Notes under the pieces: model-generated
Told to the model about the DNA's origin: nothing
Database searches by the model: none
What the model saw: only the letters and a program-made list of their open reading frames with translations
Translations under genes and position numbers: made by a program
Origin: Chitinophagaceae bacterium
Lineage (GTDB): Bacteria; Bacteroidota; Bacteroidia; Chitinophagales; Chitinophagaceae
Direction: 5' to 3'
Assembly (NCBI GenBank): GCA_016708765.1
Contig: JADJFD010000003.1
Location: forward strand, 544,280 to 608,279
Length of the DNA: 64,000 bases
In this document: positions 8,289-17,262 of the stretch, in pieces
Position numbering within the stretch: position 1 is the stretch's first letter
How the letters are laid out: every line of letters starts with the position of its first letter

Positions 8289-8664
8289 TTATTTTAGCTT
8301 CCCTTTTATTAGCATCAAAATACCGAAGGCTGCGATAACCGCTCCGATAATTGGCACATGAATATTTTTTTGTAAAAGGTCTTTAGGCGCCGTAAGTAAC
8401 ATGGCTGATAATCCGCCGCCACCAAGTAAAAGAAGGAAGGTTCCGAAATAGTAATTACGATAGGGACTTTTGAGAGCTTTGATGCATAGCTTTAATGTTA
8501 CAATAAAAGCGATAAGAATAATAGCAAGAGTGACAACCTGAATGAATGTCCAGAGCCAGATATCTTCTTTTGTAGAAACGTAGATACGGTTTGTGAGATA
8601 TACTTCGGATGAGCTGCCAAAATAATTAAAAGCAAATAATATAATTTAAACGCCAATTATACAT
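8289..8664 (-). pseudogene. Small polytopic membrane protein with a disrupted 5' end
   Basis: An open frame from 8645 to a TAA at 8291-8289 encodes 118 residues with three clear hydrophobic helices (around IWLWTFIQVVTLAIILIAF, TFLLLLGGGGLSAMLL and IIGAVIAAFGILMLI). It has no ATG, GTG or TTG near its beginning. An ATG at 8664-8662 in another frame gives MYNWRLNYII before stopping, and would join the long frame by a one-base shift near 8641-8650. I infer one gene of about 124 residues with a single-base indel, or a rare start codon. It lies between rpe and the TonB receptor on the same strand. Function is unknown. Confidence 0.6.
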
Positions 8665-8744
8665 AACGCTGTTTGTAATTTTCCCTTTGGCTTTGTGATT
8701 TTTCTTTTTGGCATTGTATAACTTGTTGCAACAGTTAGAAATGC

Positions 8745-9392
8745 TTAAAGGCTTTTTAATTTCTTAATGGTGGCGGTCGGGTCGGCAGATTTAAAAACAG
8801 TATTGCCAGCAACTAACACATCAGCTCCGGCAGCAATAATAGATGGTGCATTATCCAATGTAACGCCGCCGTCAATTTCAATCAGCACATTCAATCCTTT
8901 ATCATCAATCATTTTGCGGAGCTGCTTTATTTTTTCCAGTGTCTGTGGAATAAATTTCTGGCCGCCGAAACCTGGGTTTACACTCATCAAGCAAACGAGA
9001 TCAATATCATGAAGAACATCACTTAGCCCTGAAACAGGAGTATGCGGATTGACAGCTACACCAGCTTTCATACCTAATGATTTTATCTGCTGAATATTTC
9101 TGTGTAAGTGATTACAGGTTTCAATATGAACGGTAAGATTATCGGCACCCGCATTTTTAAACTGCTCGGCATAGTTCTCAGGATTAACGATCATCAGGTG
9201 TACATCGCAAACCTTTTTTGTTGCTTTTCTGAAAAACTCAATCAGCATTGGCCCAAAGCTGATGTTGGGAACAAAGCTGCCATCCATTACATCTAAGTGA
9301 TACCAGTCTGCTTCACTTTCGTTCAGCATGTTGCAATCGGCTTCGAGGTTGAGATAGTTGGCGGAAAGAAGAGAAGGTGCAATGATTGGCAT
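8745..9392 (-). CDS. rpe: Ribulose-phosphate 3-epimerase
   Basis: A 215-residue TIM-barrel enzyme interconverting ribulose-5-phosphate and xylulose-5-phosphate in the pentose phosphate pathway. Visible signatures are APSLLSANY at the N-terminus, HLDVMDG (metal and catalytic Asp), DVHLMI, MSVNPGFGGQ (phosphate loop) and the late catalytic Asp in IEIDGG. Length is normal, with no targeting signal. It is the upstream member of a minus-strand run that continues with a small membrane protein and a TonB receptor, with no obvious functional link. Confidence 0.96.
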   Translation of the reverse strand: MPIIAPSLLSANYLNLEADCNMLNESEADWYHLDVMDGSFVPNISFGPMLIEFFRKATKKVCDVHLMIVNPENYAEQFKNAGADNLTVHIETCNHLHRNIQQIKSLGMKAGVAVNPHTPVSGLSDVLHDIDLVCLMSVNPGFGGQKFIPQTLEKIKQLRKMIDDKGLNVLIEIDGGVTLDNAPSIIAAGADVLVAGNTVFKSADPTATIKKLKSL

Positions 9393-9489
9393 AAGTGCTT
9401 ATTTGCCCTGCAAGATACTTAGTTTATTAGTTAATTAGTTGATTGGTGAATTTGGAAATACAATGTTTTCGAATTTCTTTAATTACAAA

Positions 9490-10497
9490 CTATTTTCCCA
9501 ATTTATCCGCCGCTTCTTTTGCTTCGGTAAATGTATTGTCCAAACTAAATGCCCGTTGATAGTTTAATTTGGCTTCGGTTAAATTTCCCATTGCCTCATT
9601 ACATTTTCCCATCCAGAAGTATGCATCCGGGAAGGTGGCTGAAATAGTATTGGCGAGCTGCACCGTTTTTAATGCATCACCGAATTTTCTCTGGTCGTAG
9701 AGTACTGTTGCTTTTTCGATATATGCATTCAGGTAATAGTAATCATGTTGTAAGGCTTCGTCAAAAAGACTTAATGCTTTCGCCTTATCATTCATATTAG
9801 AAAAATAGATTCCTTTATAATAATAAGGTTCGGCATGAAGGTTTAAGGTGTCAACTTTTATTAAGGAGTCGCAAAGTTTTATTACTCTTGGATTTTTGGA
9901 TTCTGCGTATTTAAAAGCCAGTTCATAATTGAGTTCAATATCGTAGGGAGTTAATGAGTATGCCTTTTCCAGAATGGAGATTGCCTCGGCATTGTTCCCT
10001 TTTTTTCCTAGAAGTCCTGCTTTCATCTTCATTACATCCACCTGTTCCGGATTTGCTTGTAAAATTTTATTTACAAGTTCCAATGCATTCTCTGTTTTAC
10101 CATTTGCATCGTAGGAACGGGCCAATGTAAGTTGTAATAAAAAGCTATTAGGTAATTCCTTTATTGCATCATTTAAAAACTGAATGGCAGAATCAGGTTT
10201 TTTGTCGAGCAAAAGGTTACTAAAGCCATACGCATATCTCTCATCTTTTTTCAATGACCAGGCTTTTTTAAAATCTTCAAGTGCTGGTTCGGGCAGGTTA
10301 TTTGAATTTAATAATACAGCTCTGCGGAAATAGATGCCATCATTATCTGGCTCCTGGCGAATACTGTCAGTTAAACTGGCATAAGGTTCTTTTTCCAGGA
10401 TATCGCTGAAAGGAGAATCGGAGCCTTTATCATTACAACTACTGATAAGTATCATCAAAATAACGGCACGGCTAATTATTTTTGCAAATCGCTTCAT
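9490..10497 (-). CDS. TPR-repeat lipoprotein
   Basis: 335 residues beginning with a lipoprotein signal: basic MKRFAKIISR, a hydrophobic run, then lipobox LISSC at about residue 21. The mature part is a string of tetratricopeptide repeats, seen as recurring helix pairs ending in A-x3-Y or P-x2-A patterns, such as AEAISILEKAYSLTPYD, KALSLFDEALQHDYYY and TEAKLNYQRAFSLDNTF. It is probably a periplasm-facing scaffold for protein contacts. It is divergent from the TolB-like lipoprotein gene, with 118 bases between. Its partner is unknown. Confidence 0.85.
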   Translation of the reverse strand: MKRFAKIISRAVILMILISSCNDKGSDSPFSDILEKEPYASLTDSIRQEPDNDGIYFRRAVLLNSNNLPEPALEDFKKAWSLKKDERYAYGFSNLLLDKKPDSAIQFLNDAIKELPNSFLLQLTLARSYDANGKTENALELVNKILQANPEQVDVMKMKAGLLGKKGNNAEAISILEKAYSLTPYDIELNYELAFKYAESKNPRVIKLCDSLIKVDTLNLHAEPYYYKGIYFSNMNDKAKALSLFDEALQHDYYYLNAYIEKATVLYDQRKFGDALKTVQLANTISATFPDAYFWMGKCNEAMGNLTEAKLNYQRAFSLDNTFTEAKEAADKLGK

Positions 10498-10566
10498 TTT
10501 TCAAAACTAATTGATTTTATAAATGGAGTATGACAATGTTCTGACAAATTAAATTTATTGAGAAAA

Positions 10567-10574
10567 TACCTTTG
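10567..10574 (+). promoter_or_regulatory. Promoter -7 element TACCTTTG
   Basis: Exact match to the Bacteroidota consensus TAnnTTTG, 42 bases before the ATG of the TolB-like gene. Confidence 0.55.
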
Positions 10575-10615
10575 CAGCCTGCAAAAAAGCAGACTTCCCG
10601 ATAAAACGAATAAAG

Positions 10616-11713
10616 ATGAAAAAACTTGTGTATTTACTTTCCTTGATTGTTCTATTAGCTTCTTGTGGAAACAGTTCAAAAATTTCAGATAGTGTTACTA
10701 CACAAACAGATACTTTAAGATATCCTGAAGAAACACATTTGAAAAATATTCAACAGCTAACTTTTGGTGGTGATAATGCAGAAGCTTATTGGAGCTATGA
10801 TGGCAAATACCTGGTTTTCCAAAAATCAAACCCTAAAGAAGGTATTAATTGCGACCAGATATTTATTGGAAAGGTGCCGACCAAAAAAGGAGAAAAATTT
10901 AATTATAAAATGGTTAGCACCGGAAAAGGTAGAACCACCTGTGCATATTTTACTAAAGATGGCAAACATATTATTTATGCATCCACACATTTAGGAAGTA
11001 CGGACTGTCCGCCGGTACCAGACAGATCAAAATATGGTAATAAATACATTTGGCCGTTGTACAGCAGCTTTGACATATTTATGGCCGACCTTGATGGTAA
11101 TATAGTTAAGCAACTAACTAATTCTAGTAGTTATGATGCAGAAGGAACAATATCGCCTGATGGAAAGAAAATGATTTATACAAGTACAAAGGATGGCGAC
11201 ATCGAATTGTACATTATGGATTTGGCAACAGGAGCGGAGAAACGCATTACTAACACATTAGGTTATGATGGCGGTGCATGGTTTAGTCCAGATGGAACAA
11301 AATTGATTTGGAGAGCAAGCCGTCCAAAAACCGAAGCAGAAATAAAAGAATATAAAGACTTGTTGAAAGAAAATCTTGTAGCACCGACGAATATGGAAGT
11401 TTGGGTCGCTAATGCAGACGGTAGTAATGCAAGACAGGTAACATCTTACGGCCAGGCAAACTGGGCACCAACCTATATGCCGGATAGCAAGCATATTATT
11501 TTTGCATCGAATCATGAATATAAAAGAGGCTTCCCATTTAATCTCTACACTATCAATGAAGATGGAACGAATCTCCAAAAAATTAGCAGGGATAAAGGCT
11601 TTGATGCTTTCCCTATGTTCTCGCCAAATGGAAAAAAAATAGTTTTTAGCAGCAACAGAAATAATGGTGGCACAAGAGATACGAATGTTTTTATTGCTGA
11701 TTGGGAAGAATAA
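10616..11713 (+). CDS. TolB-like PD40 beta-propeller lipoprotein
   Basis: 365 residues with a lipoprotein signal (MKKLVYLLSLIVLLASC, lipobox LASC). The mature protein contains at least five PD40/WD40-like propeller blades with the recurring pattern SPDGKKxxYTS (near 165 and 210), SPDGTKLIWRAS, MPDSKHIIFAS and SPNGKKIVFSSNR. This is the TolB C-terminal propeller family. In Bacteroidota such proteins are periplasmic or surface scaffolds, some fused to peptidases; here there is no catalytic domain. It is transcribed away from the TPR lipoprotein. Confidence 0.87.
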   Translation: MKKLVYLLSLIVLLASCGNSSKISDSVTTQTDTLRYPEETHLKNIQQLTFGGDNAEAYWSYDGKYLVFQKSNPKEGINCDQIFIGKVPTKKGEKFNYKMVSTGKGRTTCAYFTKDGKHIIYASTHLGSTDCPPVPDRSKYGNKYIWPLYSSFDIFMADLDGNIVKQLTNSSSYDAEGTISPDGKKMIYTSTKDGDIELYIMDLATGAEKRITNTLGYDGGAWFSPDGTKLIWRASRPKTEAEIKEYKDLLKENLVAPTNMEVWVANADGSNARQVTSYGQANWAPTYMPDSKHIIFASNHEYKRGFPFNLYTINEDGTNLQKISRDKGFDAFPMFSPNGKKIVFSSNRNNGGTRDTNVFIADWEE

Positions 11714-11738
11714 TCCTTTGCAATATGGCTCACCTTAT

Positions 11739-11746
11739 TACCTTTG
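11739..11746 (+). promoter_or_regulatory. Promoter -7 element TACCTTTG deciding the downstream start
   Basis: Consensus TAnnTTTG element. It overlaps an in-frame ATG at 11744, so translation more likely starts at the next ATG, 11765. Confidence 0.55.
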
Positions 11747-11764
11747 AAGCCTAAATTGATTTCT

Positions 11765-12232
11765 ATGTATCAAGGAATGTTACATCTTCACAGTGTTCTT
11801 CGTTGGGTGATTCTAATTTTATTATTAGTTGCTGTCTATAGAAGTTTAGTAGATAAGAACAAGTCATTTACAGCAGGTCATAGAAAAACCGGGCTTTTCT
11901 TAATGATAAGTGCGGATGTAATGTTACTGGTTGGAATATATCAGTGGGTTACAGGACCGATAGGATTAAAAAGTATTCAAGCGAATGGGATGAGTGTAGT
12001 GATGAAAGATTCCGTTCTTCGTTTTTTTGCTATTGAACATTTAATAGGAATGATAGCAGCAATTATTCTTATACATATTGGATATTCCTATTCTAAGAAA
12101 GATATAACCGATACAGTAAAGCATAAAAGAGCATTATTGTTTTATGGTCTTGCTTTGTTAATTATCCTCATATTTATTCCATGGCCATTCAGAGAAGTTG
12201 GTGAAGGCAGAGGGTGGCTTCCCGGTATGTAA
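11765..12232 (+). CDS. Four-helix integral membrane protein
   Basis: About 155 residues from MYQGMLHLHS. An ATG seven codons upstream falls inside the promoter element and is less likely. Four hydrophobic helices are visible: the first follows LHSVLRW, the second is in LFLMISADVMLLVGIY, the third in LIGMIAAIILIHIGY, and the last in LLFYGLALLIILIFIPW. Histidines lie near helices 1, 2 and 3 (LHLHS, GHRK, IEHLIG, LIHIG), reminiscent of haem-binding b-type cytochrome helical bundles, but I cannot confirm haem ligation. No enzymatic motif is seen. It is convergent with the phosphodiesterase gene. Confidence 0.75.
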   Translation: MYQGMLHLHSVLRWVILILLLVAVYRSLVDKNKSFTAGHRKTGLFLMISADVMLLVGIYQWVTGPIGLKSIQANGMSVVMKDSVLRFFAIEHLIGMIAAIILIHIGYSYSKKDITDTVKHKRALLFYGLALLIILIFIPWPFREVGEGRGWLPGM

Positions 12233-12233
12233 T

Positions 12234-12731
12234 TTATCGTTTGCCTAATTCTATCACCTCACAATTTTTCATTTCTTTGCCATCAATTGCGAAGCGGATG
12301 ATGGTTCTTACTTTGTGCCAACCATGTTTGCCAGCAGCACCTGGATTCATGTGAAGACAATTGATTGTTGTGTCGTACATCACTTTTAGAATATGCGAAT
12401 GACCGCTGATGAATAATTGTGGCTGATGGATTTGTAATTCCTTTCTTGTTTCAGGATTGTATTTGGGTGGGGAGCCGCCAATATGCCGCATCATTACTTT
12501 TACTTCTTCACAGGTGAAAACTAATTGTTCAGGATATTCCATTCTTATTGACGCATCATCAATATTTCCAAACACACCTTTAACCGTCCGACCGCTTTCA
12601 GCGTTTAGACGGTTAGCAACTCCTTCTCCAAAATCACCAGCATGCCATATTTCATCACAGTTTTCAAAATGTTTGAAAACTGCATCTTCTAAAAAACTAT
12701 GTGTGTCTGATAATAATCCGATACGAGTCAT
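12234..12731 (-). CDS. YfcE/MJ0936-type metallophosphoesterase
   Basis: 165 residues of the calcineurin-like phosphoesterase fold. All metal-binding motifs are present: SDTH near residue 9, HAGDFG (D-x-H/GDxx block), GNIDD (GNxx block), then RHIGG and GHSHI near the end. The small size matches YfcE-type phosphodiesterases, dinuclear-metal enzymes acting on phosphodiesters with an undefined natural substrate. It is cytosolic, convergent with the preceding membrane protein gene, one base between stops. Confidence 0.9.
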   Translation of the reverse strand: MTRIGLLSDTHSFLEDAVFKHFENCDEIWHAGDFGEGVANRLNAESGRTVKGVFGNIDDASIRMEYPEQLVFTCEEVKVMMRHIGGSPPKYNPETRKELQIHQPQLFISGHSHILKVMYDTTINCLHMNPGAAGKHGWHKVRTIIRFAIDGKEMKNCEVIELGKR

Positions 12732-12943
12732 GCTGTTAATAAACTATTTTTTTAGTATTTGATTAGACGAATTGTTGCTTTTTATTAAAGTTCGGATAAA
12801 CGTATGATAGTATGTGAACAATATTGGATGAAATTTTATCTGGTATAAAACAATAATAACTTTTTTATCATGCAGATGGATAGTTTATCATATAATAAAA
12901 ATCTTGTAGCTTTAGGAACACCTTCAACCTAAACCTAACCACA

Positions 12944-15900
12944 ATGCGCCTCTCTACACTTCTATTTACTTCTAGCCTATTTCTGCTTTTCAATCAACAA
13001 GTATTAGCAGGTAAAACGAATTGGACTAATCATGCCGATACATTAATAGTTACTACCATACCTGCAGGTGAAGAAGAAAAACAACTTATTGCTAATGCCA
13101 TGAATAAATATCTGGATGCGGTAGGTATAAAACTCGGCGAACTAAATCTTAGTAATACTAATGATGGTGGTAAAGAGGCTAGTGGTAATGTTTCATTTTT
13201 TGGCTTTGATAACATTAATCTTAAGGCGACTATAACTGTTGAAAAAAAAATAAAATCAATTAGTACAACATTTCCCGAAGCAGCTTCAATCACTCCTGAC
13301 AAACTGGTTAAATTTTTATCCGGTAAATCATTGGGATCATTCTTCCCAAAATCTTTTCCTTTTAATACAGGCATTGGCATTAAAGATTTAGCTGTTGAGT
13401 TTGACGATAAAGGCGACAGCTTAAGTAAAGTGGCTTTGAATTTTGGAGTAGGTAGTTATGCAATAGATGGGTTTGATGGTTTCTCCATAGACGGAATGGG
13501 CATTGGATTTATATTAGATAAACCAACTTCGCCGCAACGAAAAGCTACAGCTATTATTTCTGGCGACGGGAAAGTAGGCGCCATCCCAATTAATCTTTCT
13601 GCTACAATGGGTACAGACCCGGATGATTTATTGTTTTCTTTTACAGCATCGGGCATCAGTCTTCCTTCTTTATTAAATACTTTTCTTAGTGAGGGTAAAG
13701 CCAATAAGCTGCTTCGTTATATTCCCGAATCAATAAAAAATAAAGAAATTTCTTCAATTACCACCAGTATAAATCCAACCAGTAAGAATTTTAGTGCTTT
13801 AGCACAAACGAGTTTTGGCGAAGCCGAAATACAATTTAATGCTGCAACTGCTGAGGATAAATCAACCATGCTGTTTGCGTTTGCACCACCTGCCGGATTT
13901 AAGTTTTCGCAGCTATCTAACACATTGGCGCCAATGGATGGCATTGAACTTTCTGGTACTGCACTTATTATTTCTACATTGGCTGATGACGATGCAACGA
14001 GTAACTTATCAGCTTTGAAAGATGAGGGTGACATAAAAGTGGAACAAGGTGTCAACCTTTTTTCTAGCTTTAAACTTAGTGCTGATTTGGCAAAATTGCT
14101 AAAAGTAAATGCTATAAAACTAAAAGGAACTTGCAATGAATCGTTTACGAATATGAGTATGAATGCTGCTTTAGATTTAAGCATTCCTATGGGCTCTAGT
14201 ATTACGATGAAAGAAGTGGTGTTTGGTATGCGATTGGGAACAGTAAACCCGATTGAATTAACAATTGGTGGAAAGATAGAAGCAAAGATTGGTGCAGACC
14301 TTGTTGGGTTTAATGCCAGTTTTGGTTTTGCTCCAATTGATCAAAAGATAAAAGGCGAGTTTTTTATGAATGCATTAAAAAAACAAAACGCCACATTGGT
14401 TACAGCCAAAACAAAAGATGAATTACCAGAATGGACTAATCCATTTGGAATGCCCGGAGTAGGTTTGCGCCGCCTGGGAGTTAGTGCCGGTCTCGATTTT
14501 AAAAATCCTATTCTTATTAGTTCGTTAGGTTTTACCGGTGCTGCAAGGTTGGGTACAGTTACTGACCGCACAAAACATATAGAAGGAGATGCTACTATTG
14601 TTGTGGACATCACAAAACCTACCAACAGCCTGATTGATGTAACAATGAAAAATATGACCATCCTAGCCATGATAGAGGCGTTTGTAGAGAATGCCAATAT
14701 TCAAGGACAATTAAGAACAATGTTGAATACAGGTATTGATCAAGGACGAGTGTTAGTAGTACCTGTTGATGGAATACAGGCTTTTGGTAAAACATATAAT
14801 AAAGGTGTAGCAGTAAGCTGCCAGTTATCGTTGGCAGGTATTAAGGCCAACGGTGATTTTAGTTTGAACGAAAGTGGGGTGTCAGGTGCCGGATCAATGG
14901 ATGCTATTAACTGGGGTAATGGCGCCTTTATTATTTCAGGACGTACAACTAATAAACCGCAGTTTAGTTTTTCTTATACCAAAGGCTCGGTGCCTACATT
15001 TTTTATTGATGGAAAAATAAGTTTGTTAGGTATCAGCAGCGAAACAACAGCATCTTTGGATGCTAGTGGTTTTTCTTTTGTAACTACCGGAAGAATAGCT
15101 AACGCATTTGAAGCCACACTGGAAGGTAAGGGTAGTTTTAGTGAATCATCAAAAGGTGTTTATGTAAGGGCATCCTTACGGAATGATTTGGTTTCTCAGT
15201 TAAATGCGATGGTAACCGGAAAAATTAATGAAGCCATTCAAACAACTAAAAATACGCTGCAGGGTACCAGGAATAAATTAAAACAGGCGCAGGCAGATTT
15301 AAAGTATTATGACGATGAAATTGCCAAGCGGACCGCTCAATTGCAGGGCCAAAAAGCTGCTGCCGCCCAAACAGTGAGAAACGAAGCCAACAGAGCAATG
15401 AAAGAACAACTGGACTTCATCAATACCTGTACTGCCAATAATAAATCTTCGCAACGCAAAATCGATGCATTAGGTAACTGGCCTTGGGAGTTAGTTGAAA
15501 AAGCAGCTTACTATACGGCCATTGCAGCTAATAATACCGGCATTGAATCTGCCAAAGTAGCTTATGCAGGTTACCTTGCTACGGTAAATACAACCGCCGA
15601 TGTGGTGGAAACATTTCCCAATGATGTTTTGCTGCTTGATTTGTACACCCAAAAAGGAGTAGCGCAGGGGGCATTGGCTATAGCAAATGTTGGTGTGGAT
15701 GTAGCAGAAGGCGTTTCTGTTGCCACTTTAGAAGCCACCAAATGGGTAATGGATAAAGCTTTGGGTGGTTTGTTTGATATTAAGTCAGCAGAATTTTCCG
15801 GCACCTTCGGATTAAACAATCAATATAAGGTAAATACCGCCTTAAATTTTACGTTGGCAAATAACCCGTATAACCTGGTTGCAGAAATTGATTTTAACAA

Positions 15901-16963
15901 CCTTGCTTCCAGTGCCGGTAAAATTGCAACGGATATATTGAGCGGTACATTAATAAAGCCGGGATTTGCAAAAACTTTTGCGGCTGAGTTTAAAAAACCG
16001 CTATCCAATATTGCGTTGGTTGCTGCACCAACCGCAATTGCTGCGGGCAGCACCACTACTACTGTAGTAAAGCCAGTAGATGGACAAATGATCGTTAACG
16101 GGCAGGTTGCTACAGCAGCAAATTCCACACCTTGGCAAAGTAAATATTTCAGAATAGAAAATTTATGGAGAAGTGGTCAGCGATTGAATGTAGAAAATGT
16201 AACCCCCACAACTACAATCATAAATGATGATGCCTTTAGTGCACAATGGGTACTAAAACCAGTACCCAACACCAATTATTTTTGGATTGAAAACAGGTGG
16301 AGAAATGGCGAAAGATTGAATGCAGAAAAAGAACTACCAACCGTTGAGAAAATTCAAGACGCAGCTTTGAGTGCACATTGGGAGTTTGTAAAACTTAGCA
16401 ATAATTTATACAGGATAGAAAACCGCTGGAAGAAGGGCAGCCGTCTGCACATGGAAAATGGAAAATTAGAATGTACAAAAATTCAAGACGGAGCCAATAG
16501 TGCTATGTGGTATATTTTATCATCAGGAATTATTGTAGCAGATGCACCACCAGTGGCAAATATATGGGCAGGTAAATTTGTACGTATTGAAAACGTTTGG
16601 AAGAAAGATAATGTATTGCAAATAGAAAATGGCCCATTATCATCAGCTCCTATTAATGATGGCGCCTGGAGTGCCAACTGGGTTTTTAAAACAGTGCCAA
16701 ACACAAAATATATCTGGATAGAAAACAGATGGAAACCAGGCTTACGGTTGAATATTGAAACGGGTACACTTACGGCATCTACTATTAACGACAATTCACA
16801 AAGTGCACAATGGGAATTGAAGTTGGTGGGAGAAAATAGCTATAGAATAGATAACAGGTGGCAAGGTGAAAAAAGTATTCACATTGAAAATGGAAAAATA
16901 GAATGTTCGGGTATATCATCCATGGCACAAAGTGCTCTATGGAAAATAAGGGTAATGCAGTAA
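12944..16963 (+). CDS. Giant secreted repeat protein with two C-terminal ricin-like trefoil triads
   Basis: 1339 residues with a signal peptide (cleavage probably after VLAG, about residue 23). Residues about 25-760 are a long beta-rich region with repeating short Gly/Ser/Thr strands; some blocks look internally related (VGFNASFGFAP, FTGAARLG, ASLDASGFSF, ATLEGKGSF). Residues about 765-835 form a Gln/Ala/Lys-rich coiled coil with cysteines in the flank, followed by more amphipathic helix. Residues 1067-1192 and about 1208-1339 each hold three copies of a roughly 42-residue unit, RIENxWxxGxRLxxENGxL...SAxW. The final SAxW resembles the QxW of ricin-B beta-trefoils. I infer an exported surface or carbohydrate-binding protein; function is unknown. 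The gene is alone, with a terminator downstream. Confidence 0.85.
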   Translation: MRLSTLLFTSSLFLLFNQQVLAGKTNWTNHADTLIVTTIPAGEEEKQLIANAMNKYLDAVGIKLGELNLSNTNDGGKEASGNVSFFGFDNINLKATITVEKKIKSISTTFPEAASITPDKLVKFLSGKSLGSFFPKSFPFNTGIGIKDLAVEFDDKGDSLSKVALNFGVGSYAIDGFDGFSIDGMGIGFILDKPTSPQRKATAIISGDGKVGAIPINLSATMGTDPDDLLFSFTASGISLPSLLNTFLSEGKANKLLRYIPESIKNKEISSITTSINPTSKNFSALAQTSFGEAEIQFNAATAEDKSTMLFAFAPPAGFKFSQLSNTLAPMDGIELSGTALIISTLADDDATSNLSALKDEGDIKVEQGVNLFSSFKLSADLAKLLKVNAIKLKGTCNESFTNMSMNAALDLSIPMGSSITMKEVVFGMRLGTVNPIELTIGGKIEAKIGADLVGFNASFGFAPIDQKIKGEFFMNALKKQNATLVTAKTKDELPEWTNPFGMPGVGLRRLGVSAGLDFKNPILISSLGFTGAARLGTVTDRTKHIEGDATIVVDITKPTNSLIDVTMKNMTILAMIEAFVENANIQGQLRTMLNTGIDQGRVLVVPVDGIQAFGKTYNKGVAVSCQLSLAGIKANGDFSLNESGVSGAGSMDAINWGNGAFIISGRTTNKPQFSFSYTKGSVPTFFIDGKISLLGISSETTASLDASGFSFVTTGRIANAFEATLEGKGSFSESSKGVYVRASLRNDLVSQLNAMVTGKINEAIQTTKNTLQGTRNKLKQAQADLKYYDDEIAKRTAQLQGQKAAAAQTVRNEANRAMKEQLDFINTCTANNKSSQRKIDALGNWPWELVEKAAYYTAIAANNTGIESAKVAYAGYLATVNTTADVVETFPNDVLLLDLYTQKGVAQGALAIANVGVDVAEGVSVATLEATKWVMDKALGGLFDIKSAEFSGTFGLNNQYKVNTALNFTLANNPYNLVAEIDFNNLASSAGKIATDILSGTLIKPGFAKTFAAEFKKPLSNIALVAAPTAIAAGSTTTTVVKPVDGQMIVNGQVATAANSTPWQSKYFRIENLWRSGQRLNVENVTPTTTIINDDAFSAQWVLKPVPNTNYFWIENRWRNGERLNAEKELPTVEKIQDAALSAHWEFVKLSNNLYRIENRWKKGSRLHMENGKLECTKIQDGANSAMWYILSSGIIVADAPPVANIWAGKFVRIENVWKKDNVLQIENGPLSSAPINDGAWSANWVFKTVPNTKYIWIENRWKPGLRLNIETGTLTASTINDNSQSAQWELKLVGENSYRIDNRWQGEKSIHIENGKIECSGISSMAQSALWKIRVMQ
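16142..16960 (+). repeat. Six in-gene repeats of a 42-residue ricin-like unit
   Basis: Three repeats at 16142-16515, a short spacer (residues about 1193-1207), then three at 16564-16960. Each contains an aromatic-IEN-x-W block and ends in SAQW, SAHW, SAMW, SANW, SAQW or SALW. Confidence 0.85.
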
Positions 16964-17011
16964 TAAACAAGATTGTTATAAATCAAAACCTGTAAACTAT
17001 ATTCTTCAATC

Positions 17012-17042
17012 AGCCATTAATACACTTTAATGGCTTTTTTTA
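17012..17042 (+). terminator. Rho-independent terminator
   Basis: Stem AGCCATTAA/TTAATGGCT with a 6-base loop, then seven T. It ends the giant secreted protein transcript. Confidence 0.8.
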
Positions 17043-17262
17043 TGCTCAATCATTAACTACCCTGCCGGGTATTTTTAAGACATAATGTATTACCTTTATT
17101 TATGCTTTTTCATCGCAACTTCACTTATTATATTGATAAACGCTGCTGGAAATATTATTTCCTAATGGTGTCACTTGAATTAGACAAATAGTTCATTGTA
17201 AAGTCTTTTTGACTTTAATACCTAATTAACTAATTTACCAATCAACTAATTAACTTATCGTC

